DNA of 62,369 bases from an uncultured Lachnospiraceae bacterium (GCA_958402795.1 CATXUX010000020.1:1-62369), one strand, 5' to 3'. Positions 46,684-54,887 are shown, numbered from the stretch's first letter. The notes: a model not told the origin generated them from the letters alone. Program-made: numbers and translations.

Positions 46684-46771
46684 TAACTTTTTTGGTGGTT
46701 CGAAAACCTTTAACTGGATATTTTTCAAAAAGTTAACATTTCATAACATCCTTTTTATAACTGTGCAACCA

Positions 46772-46814
46772 CCGGTTGACAAATTTCCTTGTGCAATTGG
46801 TAGTTGTCAACCGG
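46772..46814. promoter_or_regulatory. Long inverted repeat upstream of the XRE gene, candidate operator
   Basis: CCGGTTGACAA (46772-46782) and TTGTCAACCGG (46804-46814) are perfect 11-bp arms around 21 nt. The left arm contains TTGACA, a consensus -35 box. Placed between the divergent patatin and XRE genes, it is a natural binding site for the XRE protein. Confidence 0.55.
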
Positions 46815-46819
46815 AATTT

Positions 46820-46932
46820 ATGGTATCATATGAACACTTGGCGAGGTATTTTCGAGCCTAGTGAGAATATATGCCTGGGCACTTAGCGAGGTCTTTCACG
46901 AGCTTAGTGAACATGGTATCATATGAACACTT
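46820..46932. repeat. Tandem imperfect hairpin units bounded by a 20-bp direct repeat
   Basis: ATGGTATCATATGAACACTT occurs at 46820-46839 and again at 46913-46932. Between the copies lie two hairpin-like units, starting CACTTGGCGAGG (46835) and CACTTAGCGAGG (46880), each ending with a TAGTG arm. This fills most of the only gene-free stretch longer than 300 bases in the window (46640-46956). Confidence 0.75.
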
Positions 46933-46956
46933 AATTAAGAAAGGATGGAAGTAAAG

Positions 46957-47979
46957 ATGATTTTAGCAGATAAAATTGCAATGCTGCGGAAGCAAAACGG
47001 GTGGTCACAGGAGAATCTGGCGGAACAGTTGCATGTTTCCAGACAGTCTGTGTCAAAATGGGAAAGCGGCAGTTCGATCCCGGATTTGGATAAAATCGTG
47101 AAAATGAGCAGTATCTTTGGCGTCAGCACGGATTTCCTGCTGAAAGATGAAATAGAGGAGACCGTTACATCCGTACAGCCTCAGCCGGATCCGGGGTACG
47201 AGGATGAGGAAGCGGAAGAACCCCTTCGGAGCATTTCTCTGGAAGAAGCGAATACATATATGGATCTGACCGAACAGTGTTCCTGGAAGATCGCGCCTGC
47301 GGTTGCTCTGTGTGTCCTGTCCCCGGTCTGCCTGCTCGTACTCGGCGGGTTGTCGGAATACAAGGTCCTGCATATCACGGAAAACATGGCGGGAGGCATC
47401 GGCATGAGTATTCTCCTGCTGATGGTTGCTGCCGGAGTGGCTTTATTGATCTGGAACGGAATGAAGCTCTCACAATATGAATATCTGGAAAAGGAAATTT
47501 TCACGCTGCAGTACGGGATACGCGGAATCGTAGAAAAGAAAAAAGAAGCGTTTGAACCCCATTTCCGGGCAAGTATTGCAACAGGAGTGGTTCTGTGTAT
47601 CATCGGTATCGTACCGCTTTTTCTGTCCGTCGCATTTACAGACGAAGATTCCATACTGTACGTCTGCTGTTTGGGCGTGCTTCTGATTTTTGTAGCCTGC
47701 GCGGTATATCTGTTTATACAGAATGGGATGGTTCACGAAAGCTACACGAAGCTCCTTCAGGAGGGCGACTACACACCGGAAAAGAAACTGCAGAACAAAA
47801 GGACTTCCCCATTTGCCGGAATCTACTGGTGTCTGGTCACAGCAATCTACCTGGGCGTAAGTTTCTGGAAGAATAACTGGGGAACCTCATGGATCATCTG
47901 GCCGGTAGCAGGCGTCCTGTTTGCGGCGCTTGCGGGGATCATAAACGTGGTCACAGGTTCCGGAAAGAGTAAAAGATAG
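46957..47979 (+). CDS. XRE-type regulator with six-helix membrane domain
   Basis: The 340-residue protein has an N-terminal XRE helix-turn-helix (about residues 5-60; LAEQLHVSRQSVSKWESG) and an acidic linker (65-95). Six membrane helices then span about residues 110-335. It is a one-component regulator held at the membrane, so a membrane or envelope signal could act directly on DNA binding. The start at 46957 (MILADKIAML) is chosen over the in-frame ATG at 46945, whose upstream AAAGG abuts the codon. The long inverted repeat upstream may be its own operator. Confidence 0.85.
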   Translation: MILADKIAMLRKQNGWSQENLAEQLHVSRQSVSKWESGSSIPDLDKIVKMSSIFGVSTDFLLKDEIEETVTSVQPQPDPGYEDEEAEEPLRSISLEEANTYMDLTEQCSWKIAPAVALCVLSPVCLLVLGGLSEYKVLHITENMAGGIGMSILLLMVAAGVALLIWNGMKLSQYEYLEKEIFTLQYGIRGIVEKKKEAFEPHFRASIATGVVLCIIGIVPLFLSVAFTDEDSILYVCCLGVLLIFVACAVYLFIQNGMVHESYTKLLQEGDYTPEKKLQNKRTSPFAGIYWCLVTAIYLGVSFWKNNWGTSWIIWPVAGVLFAALAGIINVVTGSGKSKR

Positions 47980-47994
47980 CCGTAAAAAGATAAG

Positions 47995-48028
47995 CAGAAG
48001 GGCAGACTACAAGGAGTCTGCCCTTCTG
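47995..48028. terminator. Hairpin between the XRE and surface-protein genes
   Basis: CAGAAGGGCAGACT and AGTCTGCCCTTCTG form a perfect 14-bp stem with a 6-nt loop. A T run appears on the minus-strand side (CTTATCTTTTT), so it mainly terminates the surface-protein gene but can stop both. Confidence 0.8.
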
Positions 48029-48043
48029 AGCAATGCTTTATGA

Positions 48044-50317
48044 TCATTGTTTTTTCCGTCTGATTCCCACTGCACAACCCGCTGCAGCCGCTGCAATCGC
48101 GAGAATCCACACGAACAGAGACGCCGTGTCTCCGGTAGCCGGAACCCCGGAATCAGATGCCTTTGCACCGGATGCCGCAGATGATCCGCTTTCTTTCTTG
48201 GTATCCTGCGGTACTGTCGGCTGATGTACGGAAAGTTTTTCGATCTTTTCCGTCTTCACTTCACCGCACACTTCACATGTTGCCTGCCTCTCGCCTTCTG
48301 CTTCTGCTGTCGCTTCTTTTACTACCTTCCAGTCGCCAAACGTATGTCCTGCCGCCTCGATAACCCGGGTACTGATTTCACCGCAGCGCGTACAGGTAGA
48401 TTCTTCTTCCCCGTCTTCGGTGCAGGTTGCTTCCTTGGTTGTCTTCCACTGTGCATAGTCATGTCCCAGCGGATTGATCCCGCGCATCGTTTGTTCTCCA
48501 CATACTGTACACTCTGCTGTTTCCACGCCTGCTTCAGTACAAGTCGCTTCTTCTGTCACCGTCCATTCCCCATAGGTATGAGGCAATGTATCGGTTACCT
48601 GCGTCTCGGTCACTGCGCCGCATACGGTACAGGTCTTCTGTTCCAGTCCGCTTTCGGAACAAGTCGCTTCTTTTACCACTGTCCATTCACCTGGAGTATG
48701 CGCGGTCACCGGAATCGTCACCGTCTCAAATTCTCCGCATTCCGGTTCTGTACAGTAGACATTCTTGCTGCCTGTCTCTGTACATGTCGCTGCTTTCACA
48801 ATTTCTTCTCTTCCGCTGAAATCATGGGTATGGGATTCACTCAACTTTGGAATCCGTTCTGTTACCGTATCCCCACATCTGGTACAGGTTCCGGTTTTTA
48901 CCCCATCTTCATGGAATGTTGCTTCTTTCGTTACCGCCCATTCATATGCATGTCCCAATGCCGGAACTGCCACGCTTCCCGCTTCATAATCACAGCGGGA
49001 GCATTTTTCTGCCTGTGTGCCTGCTTCGGTACAGGTCGGCTGCTTTGTAACCGTAACAGACAGATTATGTCCCAGCGCCTCGATTGCCTGCGTCTCTGTC
49101 TCGTTGCAGCGGGAGCAGGTTCTCGTCCTGCTTCCTTCGTTGGTACAGTCTGCTTCTTTCAAAACCTTCCAATCACTCCAGTCATGTCCCAGTGCCGCTG
49201 TCTCTTCTGTCTTCTTCTCACCGCACAACGTACAGGTAAACGTTTTCTCTCCCTTTTCCGTGCAGGTTGCTTCTTTGGTGACTTCTCCATCATTCCATGT
49301 ATGATTACAATACTCCGCAAGGCGTGTCGGAGAAATGATCGTCATGCTATAGTTCGTATCGTAACGCTCATCATAGTATTTCCCCAGTTCAAACGTATCC
49401 GCAAAACTCTTCTCTACCACAGACTCGCCATCGCCGACATAGTAATACTGCTGCTCTGCATTCGGCATCTCATAGAAATACATGTTATGATCGTAACGCG
49501 ATCCCGTATCTGTACTCGATGTACATTTGATCGTAGAACCGGTGGTCGTGAAACTTCCGCCATACACATCACCGTATGTCAGTCCGACGCCGATTCCGAA
49601 GATATTTCCATTCGTTACCTCGATGTCCACGTTCGAATCCAAAATCTGCAGATCTCCCTGCTGCGCGTCGATTCCCGAATTTGCTGCTTCCGATTTTGAC
49701 GGAAGGGTACTGCTGATATGGATATCCGAATTTTTGATGATCATACTGCATTCCATATCCTGATAAGTAGCACCTCGGGTAATACCGTAGAAATACCCTC
49801 CCTCATTTGTTGTGTTCCGAATATCGATAACTGCACCGTCAATCATCAGATCCGCATAAGTACTTGCACTGATTCCAAACTTGGTGTCGTATCCTTCCTC
49901 TTCGACCGGCTTCGGTTTTAAATCAATAGTCAGACTGCCGGGTCCTAAAATTGTAGTGTCAGAATAGGTATCAATCCCCATATATACACTTCCGGTTATG
50001 AGATTTTCTCCTACTAGTTTGATCGTGAAATCATCCCCCATACCTACTGCCGAGATTCCTTTTATTCTCTCTCCCGTAGGCTCTATCGTGCAATTGTTCA
50101 ACGTCAGCACATTACTTTCCGGATCATAACTGACATTCTCCGGCATATCGCCGGTTAATTTTCCTTCGCTGACGATCGACACACCACCAACGCTCAAGCT
50201 TGCATAACTATCCAGTTCGCGGCTTTGTGCTGACGCCCCGTCCGCTGCATGCACAGACATTCCAAACAGCAGTGATAACACACAAACCGCTGCTATGATT
50301 CCTTTCCTTTTCTTCAT
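48044..50317 (-). CDS. Cell-wall-anchored repeat protein with CxxC modules
   Basis: The 757-residue protein has an export signal (about residues 1-27, cleavage near VHAADG). An N-terminal beta-helix-like domain (about 40-320; SNVLTLNNCTI, ILGPGSLTIDL) follows. Nine repeats of about 38-43 residues then run over about 335-700, with the pattern W-x-VTKEATCTE-x-G, then CTxCG, then LGH. Most repeats carry a CxxC pair plus a third Cys and a terminal His. A VPATG sorting signal, a hydrophobic segment and RRKKQ end the protein, so sortase probably anchors it to the wall. Adhesion or glycan binding is the usual guess for such proteins. A 124-bp leader upstream holds no recognisable riboswitch. Confidence 0.85.
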   Translation of the reverse strand: MKKRKGIIAAVCVLSLLFGMSVHAADGASAQSRELDSYASLSVGGVSIVSEGKLTGDMPENVSYDPESNVLTLNNCTIEPTGERIKGISAVGMGDDFTIKLVGENLITGSVYMGIDTYSDTTILGPGSLTIDLKPKPVEEEGYDTKFGISASTYADLMIDGAVIDIRNTTNEGGYFYGITRGATYQDMECSMIIKNSDIHISSTLPSKSEAANSGIDAQQGDLQILDSNVDIEVTNGNIFGIGVGLTYGDVYGGSFTTTGSTIKCTSSTDTGSRYDHNMYFYEMPNAEQQYYYVGDGESVVEKSFADTFELGKYYDERYDTNYSMTIISPTRLAEYCNHTWNDGEVTKEATCTEKGEKTFTCTLCGEKKTEETAALGHDWSDWKVLKEADCTNEGSRTRTCSRCNETETQAIEALGHNLSVTVTKQPTCTEAGTQAEKCSRCDYEAGSVAVPALGHAYEWAVTKEATFHEDGVKTGTCTRCGDTVTERIPKLSESHTHDFSGREEIVKAATCTETGSKNVYCTEPECGEFETVTIPVTAHTPGEWTVVKEATCSESGLEQKTCTVCGAVTETQVTDTLPHTYGEWTVTEEATCTEAGVETAECTVCGEQTMRGINPLGHDYAQWKTTKEATCTEDGEEESTCTRCGEISTRVIEAAGHTFGDWKVVKEATAEAEGERQATCEVCGEVKTEKIEKLSVHQPTVPQDTKKESGSSAASGAKASDSGVPATGDTASLFVWILAIAAAAAGCAVGIRRKKQ

Positions 50318-50441
50318 ATTTTCCTCCTTTTTTCAGTCATTTTGATATGTTAAAGATCCCGTAAAGACCATTTAACCAAGTAACGGGCAGGACAGACTAC
50401 TTTTTCGGCTGATTTGGACAACCGCCCATCCGTCAGTCTGT

Positions 50442-51698
50442 TTATATTACATTCAGCAATATCTCAAGCCTTCTGTCACCCGGAAAAACGGCTCTGCCGT
50501 CCCCGTCTACAATTCTCCAGACCAGACGATATACCCCTTCCACCGGCGGCAGCACAAATTCTGCTGTGACATTCACCTTATCTCCCGGCCTGACTTGTTT
50601 TTTCAGCGGGATCTGCAGTTCTTTCTTCGTATAATGAAAGCATTCGCCGTTAATACATTCACAGCTATAATCCTTCCATATGACTGTGCCGGTATTCTCG
50701 ATCAGCCACGTATGGGTATAAAGTGTCCCAACCTCCAGCGTTACCGGAATATCCGGCTCCTCTTTCAATACCCGGTAATTATTATCCTCGTTTCTCTTTG
50801 TACTGCATTCTTCCAGAACTATAAAGTGAAGTCCGACTCCCAGTTTGTCCAGAAATGCCAGTTTCCCGCTGCTGTCTTTTATCTTCCACGTCAGCGCATA
50901 CGCTCCCGGTTTGTCCGGTGCATGAAACAGAACCGTCGGTGAAATTGTGTCGCCCGGATAAACGATCTCCGGAATCTCAATCTTCGATGCATGATCTGCC
51001 TCCAGAAATGGCGCATCGTCGTCACACTCCAGATAACGGTTTTCCCAAAGCACTTCTCCCGCATTTTTGATAATCCATGTATGTACAATCATTTCACCGG
51101 GTTCAAAAACACCCATATCCGGCGGATATTCGCTCTGGAACTGAGATTTATCCGGCAGGGAAGATTTATTTTCCGAAATCCGGTCATCATTTTCTTTTCT
51201 GAAAAGATACGGTCCGTACAGTTGGTTCACTTCCGTAGGAAATATCGCATACAAGGTTAAAAATGTAAGCACATTTCCCCACTCCGGTTTTAATTTTCCA
51301 TTTTTTTCATCAATCAAATGTTTCTTCAGATCCAGCGAAAACATAATCTGCTCTGCTTCTACGATCTCGAAAAATACCCGGTTCATCTCAGCCTCGCAGA
51401 TATTTCCGTTCAGCATCTTTGCCCCTTTGCTCTCCATTCTGGGAATTACCAGTGCATTTTGTAAAATAAACGTTCTCAGGGACGACAAATATCTGCTTTC
51501 TTTTTTGCTGTCCGATAAAAAACGGCTTCTTCTCGCTTTGTCATTCCAGAGTTTCATATTCAGCCAGCGCATCTCCGCCGGAATCAACGTATCAAAAAAT
51601 TCCTGCTTCGTCCGATGTCCCGGATTTACGTTCCAAACTGATTTTTTCGATTTGCCCCCCCCGGGATAAAAAATCTCATATACTCCTTTCAGATTCAT
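50442..51698 (-). CDS. Cytosolic protein with two NBR1-like Ig domains
   Basis: The 418-residue protein has no signal peptide or membrane helix. Residues 1 to about 185 form a mostly helical domain I do not recognise. Two beta-sandwich domains follow, at about 200-305 and 315-418. Each opens with PG or VG, then HTW-I-x-N-G-x-x-W, and ends with Y-x-L-x-W-x-I-x-D-x-x-G. This pattern resembles the Ig-like domain of the eukaryotic autophagy receptor NBR1, which also occurs in bacteria. The start at 51698 (MNLKGVYEIFY) has GGGGAG upstream; an in-frame ATG 22 codons earlier has none. Function unknown; protein binding is the plausible role for the Ig pair. Confidence 0.7.
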   Translation of the reverse strand: MNLKGVYEIFYPGGGKSKKSVWNVNPGHRTKQEFFDTLIPAEMRWLNMKLWNDKARRSRFLSDSKKESRYLSSLRTFILQNALVIPRMESKGAKMLNGNICEAEMNRVFFEIVEAEQIMFSLDLKKHLIDEKNGKLKPEWGNVLTFLTLYAIFPTEVNQLYGPYLFRKENDDRISENKSSLPDKSQFQSEYPPDMGVFEPGEMIVHTWIIKNAGEVLWENRYLECDDDAPFLEADHASKIEIPEIVYPGDTISPTVLFHAPDKPGAYALTWKIKDSSGKLAFLDKLGVGLHFIVLEECSTKRNEDNNYRVLKEEPDIPVTLEVGTLYTHTWLIENTGTVIWKDYSCECINGECFHYTKKELQIPLKKQVRPGDKVNVTAEFVLPPVEGVYRLVWRIVDGDGRAVFPGDRRLEILLNVI

Positions 51699-51768
51699 AA
51701 ATTCTCCCCTTTTTCTTTTGTCAGTCACTCTCTTTCTCCAGATTACCGTTTCATATATTATCATCTTA

Positions 51769-51802
51769 AAGTTGATTTTACATCACTTTTCAAGTTGATT
51801 TT
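51769..51802. repeat. Direct repeat AAGTTGATTTT upstream of the NBR1-like gene
   Basis: Exact 11-bp copies at 51769-51779 and 51792-51802 are spaced 23 bp apart (about two helical turns) in the promoter region of the NBR1-like gene. This fits cooperative binding of a regulator. Confidence 0.5.
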
Positions 51803-51837
51803 CACAAACTTTCCGATTTTTTATACAGATCTTCCGG

Positions 51838-51876
51838 CAAAAAAATAGAGGGCAGGACTTTTTACATCCTGCCCTC
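51838..51876 (-). terminator. Terminator of the Rpn-type nuclease gene
   Basis: GAGGGCAGGA (51848-51857) and TCCTGCCCTC (51867-51876) form a perfect 10-bp stem. On the minus strand TATTTTTTT follows. Confidence 0.9.
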
Positions 51877-51943
51877 ATGTCGGGAACAGCCATTTTTCAT
51901 TCATTACTCATTCTGCCACTTGCGAATTTACGACCGCACCTGT

Positions 51944-52072
51944 TTATAGCCTGAACATTTTTTTAACAGCTTTTACTTTTTCAACCTCGCAGTCTGCGGC
52001 TTTCGCAATCTGTTCATCTGACCATTTTGGATTGTCTATTACAAGCCGATATATACATGCAGATAGGTTCAT
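51944..52072 (-). CDS. Possible internal small protein within the Rpn gene
   Basis: An in-frame ATG at 52072, the last of three created by the 12-bp repeat, would give a 42-residue protein, MNLSACIYRLVIDN through the normal C-terminus. GGAAGG motifs occur in each repeat unit, 1 and 13 nt before this ATG, so internal initiation is possible but spacing is imperfect. It would match the intragenic RpnS-type antitoxins known in E. coli. Evidence is positional only. Confidence 0.3.
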   Translation of the reverse strand: MNLSACIYRLVIDNPKWSDEQIAKAADCEVEKVKAVKKMFRL

Positions 52073-52897
52073 GCCTTCCTGCATGCCTTCCTGCATGCCT
52101 TCCTGCCTGCCTTCCCGCCGTAATCGTTCTGACCGCAATTCCAATACTTTACCGCCCATAAGATCATCCATCCTTTCCTTTGCTTCCTTATTCTTTGCCA
52201 AAAGGTAATCCGATATGCGGATCATCAGTTCTACCAGATCTGTATATAATGCAGACTGGTCTTCCCCACTATAAAGGTCATTCAGTTTTTCCAGAATATC
52301 TGCATATTCCGACAGCATGCCTTCCAACAGATTATTCTTATTATCCGGTTCATTTTCCATCTTTTTTATACTTTTCTCATACCGCAGCATATAGAACGGC
52401 AGGAACATTAACAACTTTTTCTGGAATATCTCATCTTTCGTATAATCCTGTACTTTTACAATCGGAACCGAATACATGACTGGTGAATTCCCCGGAAAAT
52501 TGACTTTGATCTGCAGCGTCTCCGGTGTCCGGCTGGTATGGCGGAGATACAGTACGCAGGATTCCGGAAAATCCAGTTCAAGAATCTCATCCTCCGGATG
52601 GATCCGTTCCAATGCCGCTGCAAAATCATATTCGATCATCCGGATTACCATGGTATTGTCCGGTCTGCTCTGGCACTCAACATGATATAAGTGTCCCCCG
52701 ATTTTAAAGATCGAATCTGTTATGATCTCTCCTTGTTTTGTATGATGCTCATTCCTGTATTGTTGGATTTCTTCACCTTCATCATAGCTCGTATGAAATA
52801 CTTCATTTACTACCGGTATCAGCAGCTCCGGCATTTTTTCAACCAGTGTCTTGAATACATCATCAAAAACCGTGTTGTTTGACTGTGCATTGTCCAT
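51944..52897 (-). CDS. Rpn family PD-(D/E)XK nuclease (recombination-promoting nuclease/putative transposase)
   Basis: The 317-residue protein opens with the Rpn core FDDVFKTLVEKMPELLIPVVNEVF. The nuclease active site is Asp61 in ITDSIF with Glu74 and Gln76 in HVECQSRPD, the D...ExQ form of the PD-(D/E)XK fold. A helical middle follows. Then come four repeats of the type EGRQ/EGMQ (about residues 264-276) and a 41-residue C-terminal helical module. Rpn proteins promote RecA-independent recombination, and in E. coli they are toxic antiphage nucleases held in check by a small protein translated from the same gene. A strong promoter precedes it and a terminator follows. Confidence 0.85.
   Translation of the reverse strand: MDNAQSNNTVFDDVFKTLVEKMPELLIPVVNEVFHTSYDEGEEIQQYRNEHHTKQGEIITDSIFKIGGHLYHVECQSRPDNTMVIRMIEYDFAAALERIHPEDEILELDFPESCVLYLRHTSRTPETLQIKVNFPGNSPVMYSVPIVKVQDYTKDEIFQKKLLMFLPFYMLRYEKSIKKMENEPDNKNNLLEGMLSEYADILEKLNDLYSGEDQSALYTDLVELMIRISDYLLAKNKEAKERMDDLMGGKVLELRSERLRREGRQEGMQEGMQEGMNLSACIYRLVIDNPKWSDEQIAKAADCEVEKVKAVKKMFRL
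52071..52118. repeat. 12-bp tandem repeat inside the Rpn gene
   Basis: ATGCCTTCCTGC occurs three times exactly (52071-52082, 52083-52094, 52095-52106) and once with two changes (52107-52118). Each unit encodes four residues, so copy number can change without breaking the frame. Confidence 0.95.
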
Positions 52898-52981
52898 CTT
52901 TATGTTTCCCTTCTTTAAAGCATGTCATACTTTTCCCTTGTGAGTTCTATCTTCACTTTTTCTACCACTTCCTTTTTCTAA

Positions 52982-53010
52982 ATTATACATTACCCATCGC
53001 CCGATTGCAA
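52982..53010 (-). promoter_or_regulatory. Promoter of the Rpn-type gene
   Basis: Minus-strand TTGCAA (53010-53005), a 17-nt spacer and a perfect TATAAT (52987-52982). Confidence 0.75.
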
Positions 53011-53131
53011 TAATATTAAATTTTTCTCGTCAACGCTGGTGATTTTTATGATTCTCCTTGCTATTTCATAGCATCTCATGTTACTATAAGCGTTGGTAAC
53101 GATCAATTGTATGTATTTGAGGTGAACGGAT

Positions 53132-54766
53132 ATGATTAGTGCAAATAATATTACGCTTCGTGTTGGAAAGAAAGCGTTATTTGAAGATGTAAATATTAAG
53201 TTTACAGAGGGCAACTGCTATGGCGTGATCGGCGCCAATGGCGCGGGAAAGTCTACCTTTCTTCGGATTCTGTCAGGTCAGCTTGAGCCGACCAGCGGAG
53301 AAGTTGTGATCACACCGGGAGAGCGTCTCTCATTTCTCCAGCAGGATCAGTCCAAATATGATGAATATCCTGTACTGGATACAGTTATCATGGGGAATGC
53401 CCGTCTCTATGAAATTATGAAAGAAAAGGAAGTCATTTATGCGAAGGAAGACTTTACCGATGAAGACGGGATCCGGGCAAGTGAACTGGAAGCAGAATTT
53501 GCCACGATGAACGGCTGGGAAGCAGAATCGGACGCGGCCTCTCTGTTAAATGGTCTGGGGATTGAGACCGAGCTTCATGATAAGTATGTGAAGAGCCTGA
53601 CCGGTGCAGAAAAGGTCAAAGTGCTGCTTGCGCAGGCATTATTCGGGAATCCGGACATTCTGCTCCTCGATGAGCCAACAAACCACCTGGATCTGGACGC
53701 AATCGCATGGCTGGAAGAATTCCTGATCAATTTTGACAATACGGTCATTGTCGTATCCCATGACCGTTATTTCCTGAACAAAGTCTGCACACAGATTGCA
53801 GACATCGACTACGGCAAAATTCAGCTCTACGCCGGAAACTATGATTTCTGGTATGAATCCAGCCAGCTTCTGATCCGCCAGATGAAAGAGGCAAACAAAA
53901 AGAAAGAAGAAAAAATCAAGGAACTGCAGGAGTTTATTTCCCGTTTCAGCGCCAATGCTTCGAAGTCCAAGCAGGCGACATCAAGGAAACGCGCCCTTGA
54001 GAAAATTCAGTTAGATGAGATCAAGCCCTCCAGCAGGAAGTATCCTTATATCGATTTCCGTCCGAACCGCGAGATTGGAAATGAGGTACTCACAGTAGAA
54101 GGTCTGTCCAAGACCATTGACGGCGAGAAAGTTCTGGACAATATCACTTTCACACTGAACCGTGACGACAAGGTTGCTTTTGTCGGCGGCAACGAATTTG
54201 CCAAGACGGTATTATTCCAGATTTTGATCGGCGAGATGGAACCGGATGAGGGAACCTATAAGTGGGGAATTACTACCTCACAAGCGTATTTTCCAAAAGA
54301 TTTCGGAAAAGAATTTGACAGCGACTACACCATCTCCGAATGGCTGACGCAGTATTCCGAGATCAAAGACGCCACTTATGTCAGAGGTTTCCTCGGACGG
54401 ATGCTCTTCGCCGGAGACGATGGTGTAAAACGGCTGCGTGTTCTTTCCGGAGGTGAGAAAGTACGCTGTCTTCTCTCCAAGATGATGATCTCCGGCGCCA
54501 ATGTCCTGATATTTGACGAGCCGACCAACCATCTGGATATGGAATCGATCACGGCACTGAACAACGGAATGATCAAGTTTCCGGGAGTCATCCTATTTAC
54601 ATCCCGCGACCACCAGATTGTTCAGACAACCGCGAATCGTATCATGGAAATCGTACCGGGCGGAAAACTGATCGACAAGATCACAACCTACGATGAATAT
54701 CTGGAAAGTGATGAAATGGCAAGAAAACGTCAGACATATTCTGTCCAGACGGAAGAAGAAGATTAA
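53132..54766 (+). CDS. ykpA: ABC-F family ATPase (YkpA/YbiT type)
   Basis: The 544-residue soluble protein has two ABC domains and no membrane part. Domain 1 has Walker A GANGAGKS, a degenerate signature LTGAEK and Walker B ILLLDEPTNHLDL. A charged linker rich in Lys/Glu follows (about residues 245-300). Domain 2 has signature LSGGEK and LIFDEPTNHLDM, but its Walker A reads GGNEFAKT, with Ala in place of the usual Gly. B. subtilis YkpA and E. coli YbiT share this divergence as I remember them. ABC-F proteins act on the ribosome E site; this subfamily has no clear resistance role. It is transcribed divergently from the Rpn gene. Confidence 0.9.
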   Translation: MISANNITLRVGKKALFEDVNIKFTEGNCYGVIGANGAGKSTFLRILSGQLEPTSGEVVITPGERLSFLQQDQSKYDEYPVLDTVIMGNARLYEIMKEKEVIYAKEDFTDEDGIRASELEAEFATMNGWEAESDAASLLNGLGIETELHDKYVKSLTGAEKVKVLLAQALFGNPDILLLDEPTNHLDLDAIAWLEEFLINFDNTVIVVSHDRYFLNKVCTQIADIDYGKIQLYAGNYDFWYESSQLLIRQMKEANKKKEEKIKELQEFISRFSANASKSKQATSRKRALEKIQLDEIKPSSRKYPYIDFRPNREIGNEVLTVEGLSKTIDGEKVLDNITFTLNRDDKVAFVGGNEFAKTVLFQILIGEMEPDEGTYKWGITTSQAYFPKDFGKEFDSDYTISEWLTQYSEIKDATYVRGFLGRMLFAGDDGVKRLRVLSGGEKVRCLLSKMMISGANVLIFDEPTNHLDMESITALNNGMIKFPGVILFTSRDHQIVQTTANRIMEIVPGGKLIDKITTYDEYLESDEMARKRQTYSVQTEEED

Positions 54767-54776
54767 TAAAAAAATT

Positions 54777-54852
54777 CAGGGGCCAGGGTCTAAATCCGTA
54801 TGAGTTTGCTCATAAACAGGTGAAAGACCCTGGCCCCGTCCCTATAGGGGAC
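54777..54852. repeat. Structured intergenic element, copy A
   Basis: A 13-bp perfect outer stem pairs GGGGCCAGGGTCT (54779-54791) with AGACCCTGGCCCC (54825-54837) around an inner ATGAG-TTTG-CTCAT hairpin. A second small hairpin, GTCCC/GGGAC (54838-54852), follows. On the minus strand a T7 run lies just past the stem, so it can terminate the transglutaminase-like gene. It shares its core with copy B near 60.65 kb. Confidence 0.85.
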
Positions 54853-54887
54853 AAATATGTTCTTTTTGATTTTTAATCCTCCCTTAA

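Noticed and set aside
48224..49699. 491-codon plus-strand open frame
   Set aside because: It is the antisense of the repeat region of the wall-anchored protein, so its apparent Cys/Phe-rich repeats are a by-product of that repetition.
50318..50441. Riboswitch (cyclic-di-GMP type) in front of the wall-anchored protein gene
   Set aside because: The leader has stems and G/C-rich patches, but I could not find the conserved cyclic-di-GMP-I core or another known aptamer core.
51944..52897. Mobile element inferred from the Rpn/putative-transposase label
   Set aside because: No terminal inverted repeats or target duplications flank the gene, and it has an ordinary promoter and terminator; it is better read as a stand-alone nuclease.
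54121..54250. Damaged second Walker A in ykpA as evidence of a decaying gene
   Set aside because: The rest of domain 2 is intact and the YkpA/YbiT subfamily shows similar divergence at this site, so it is a family trait rather than decay.
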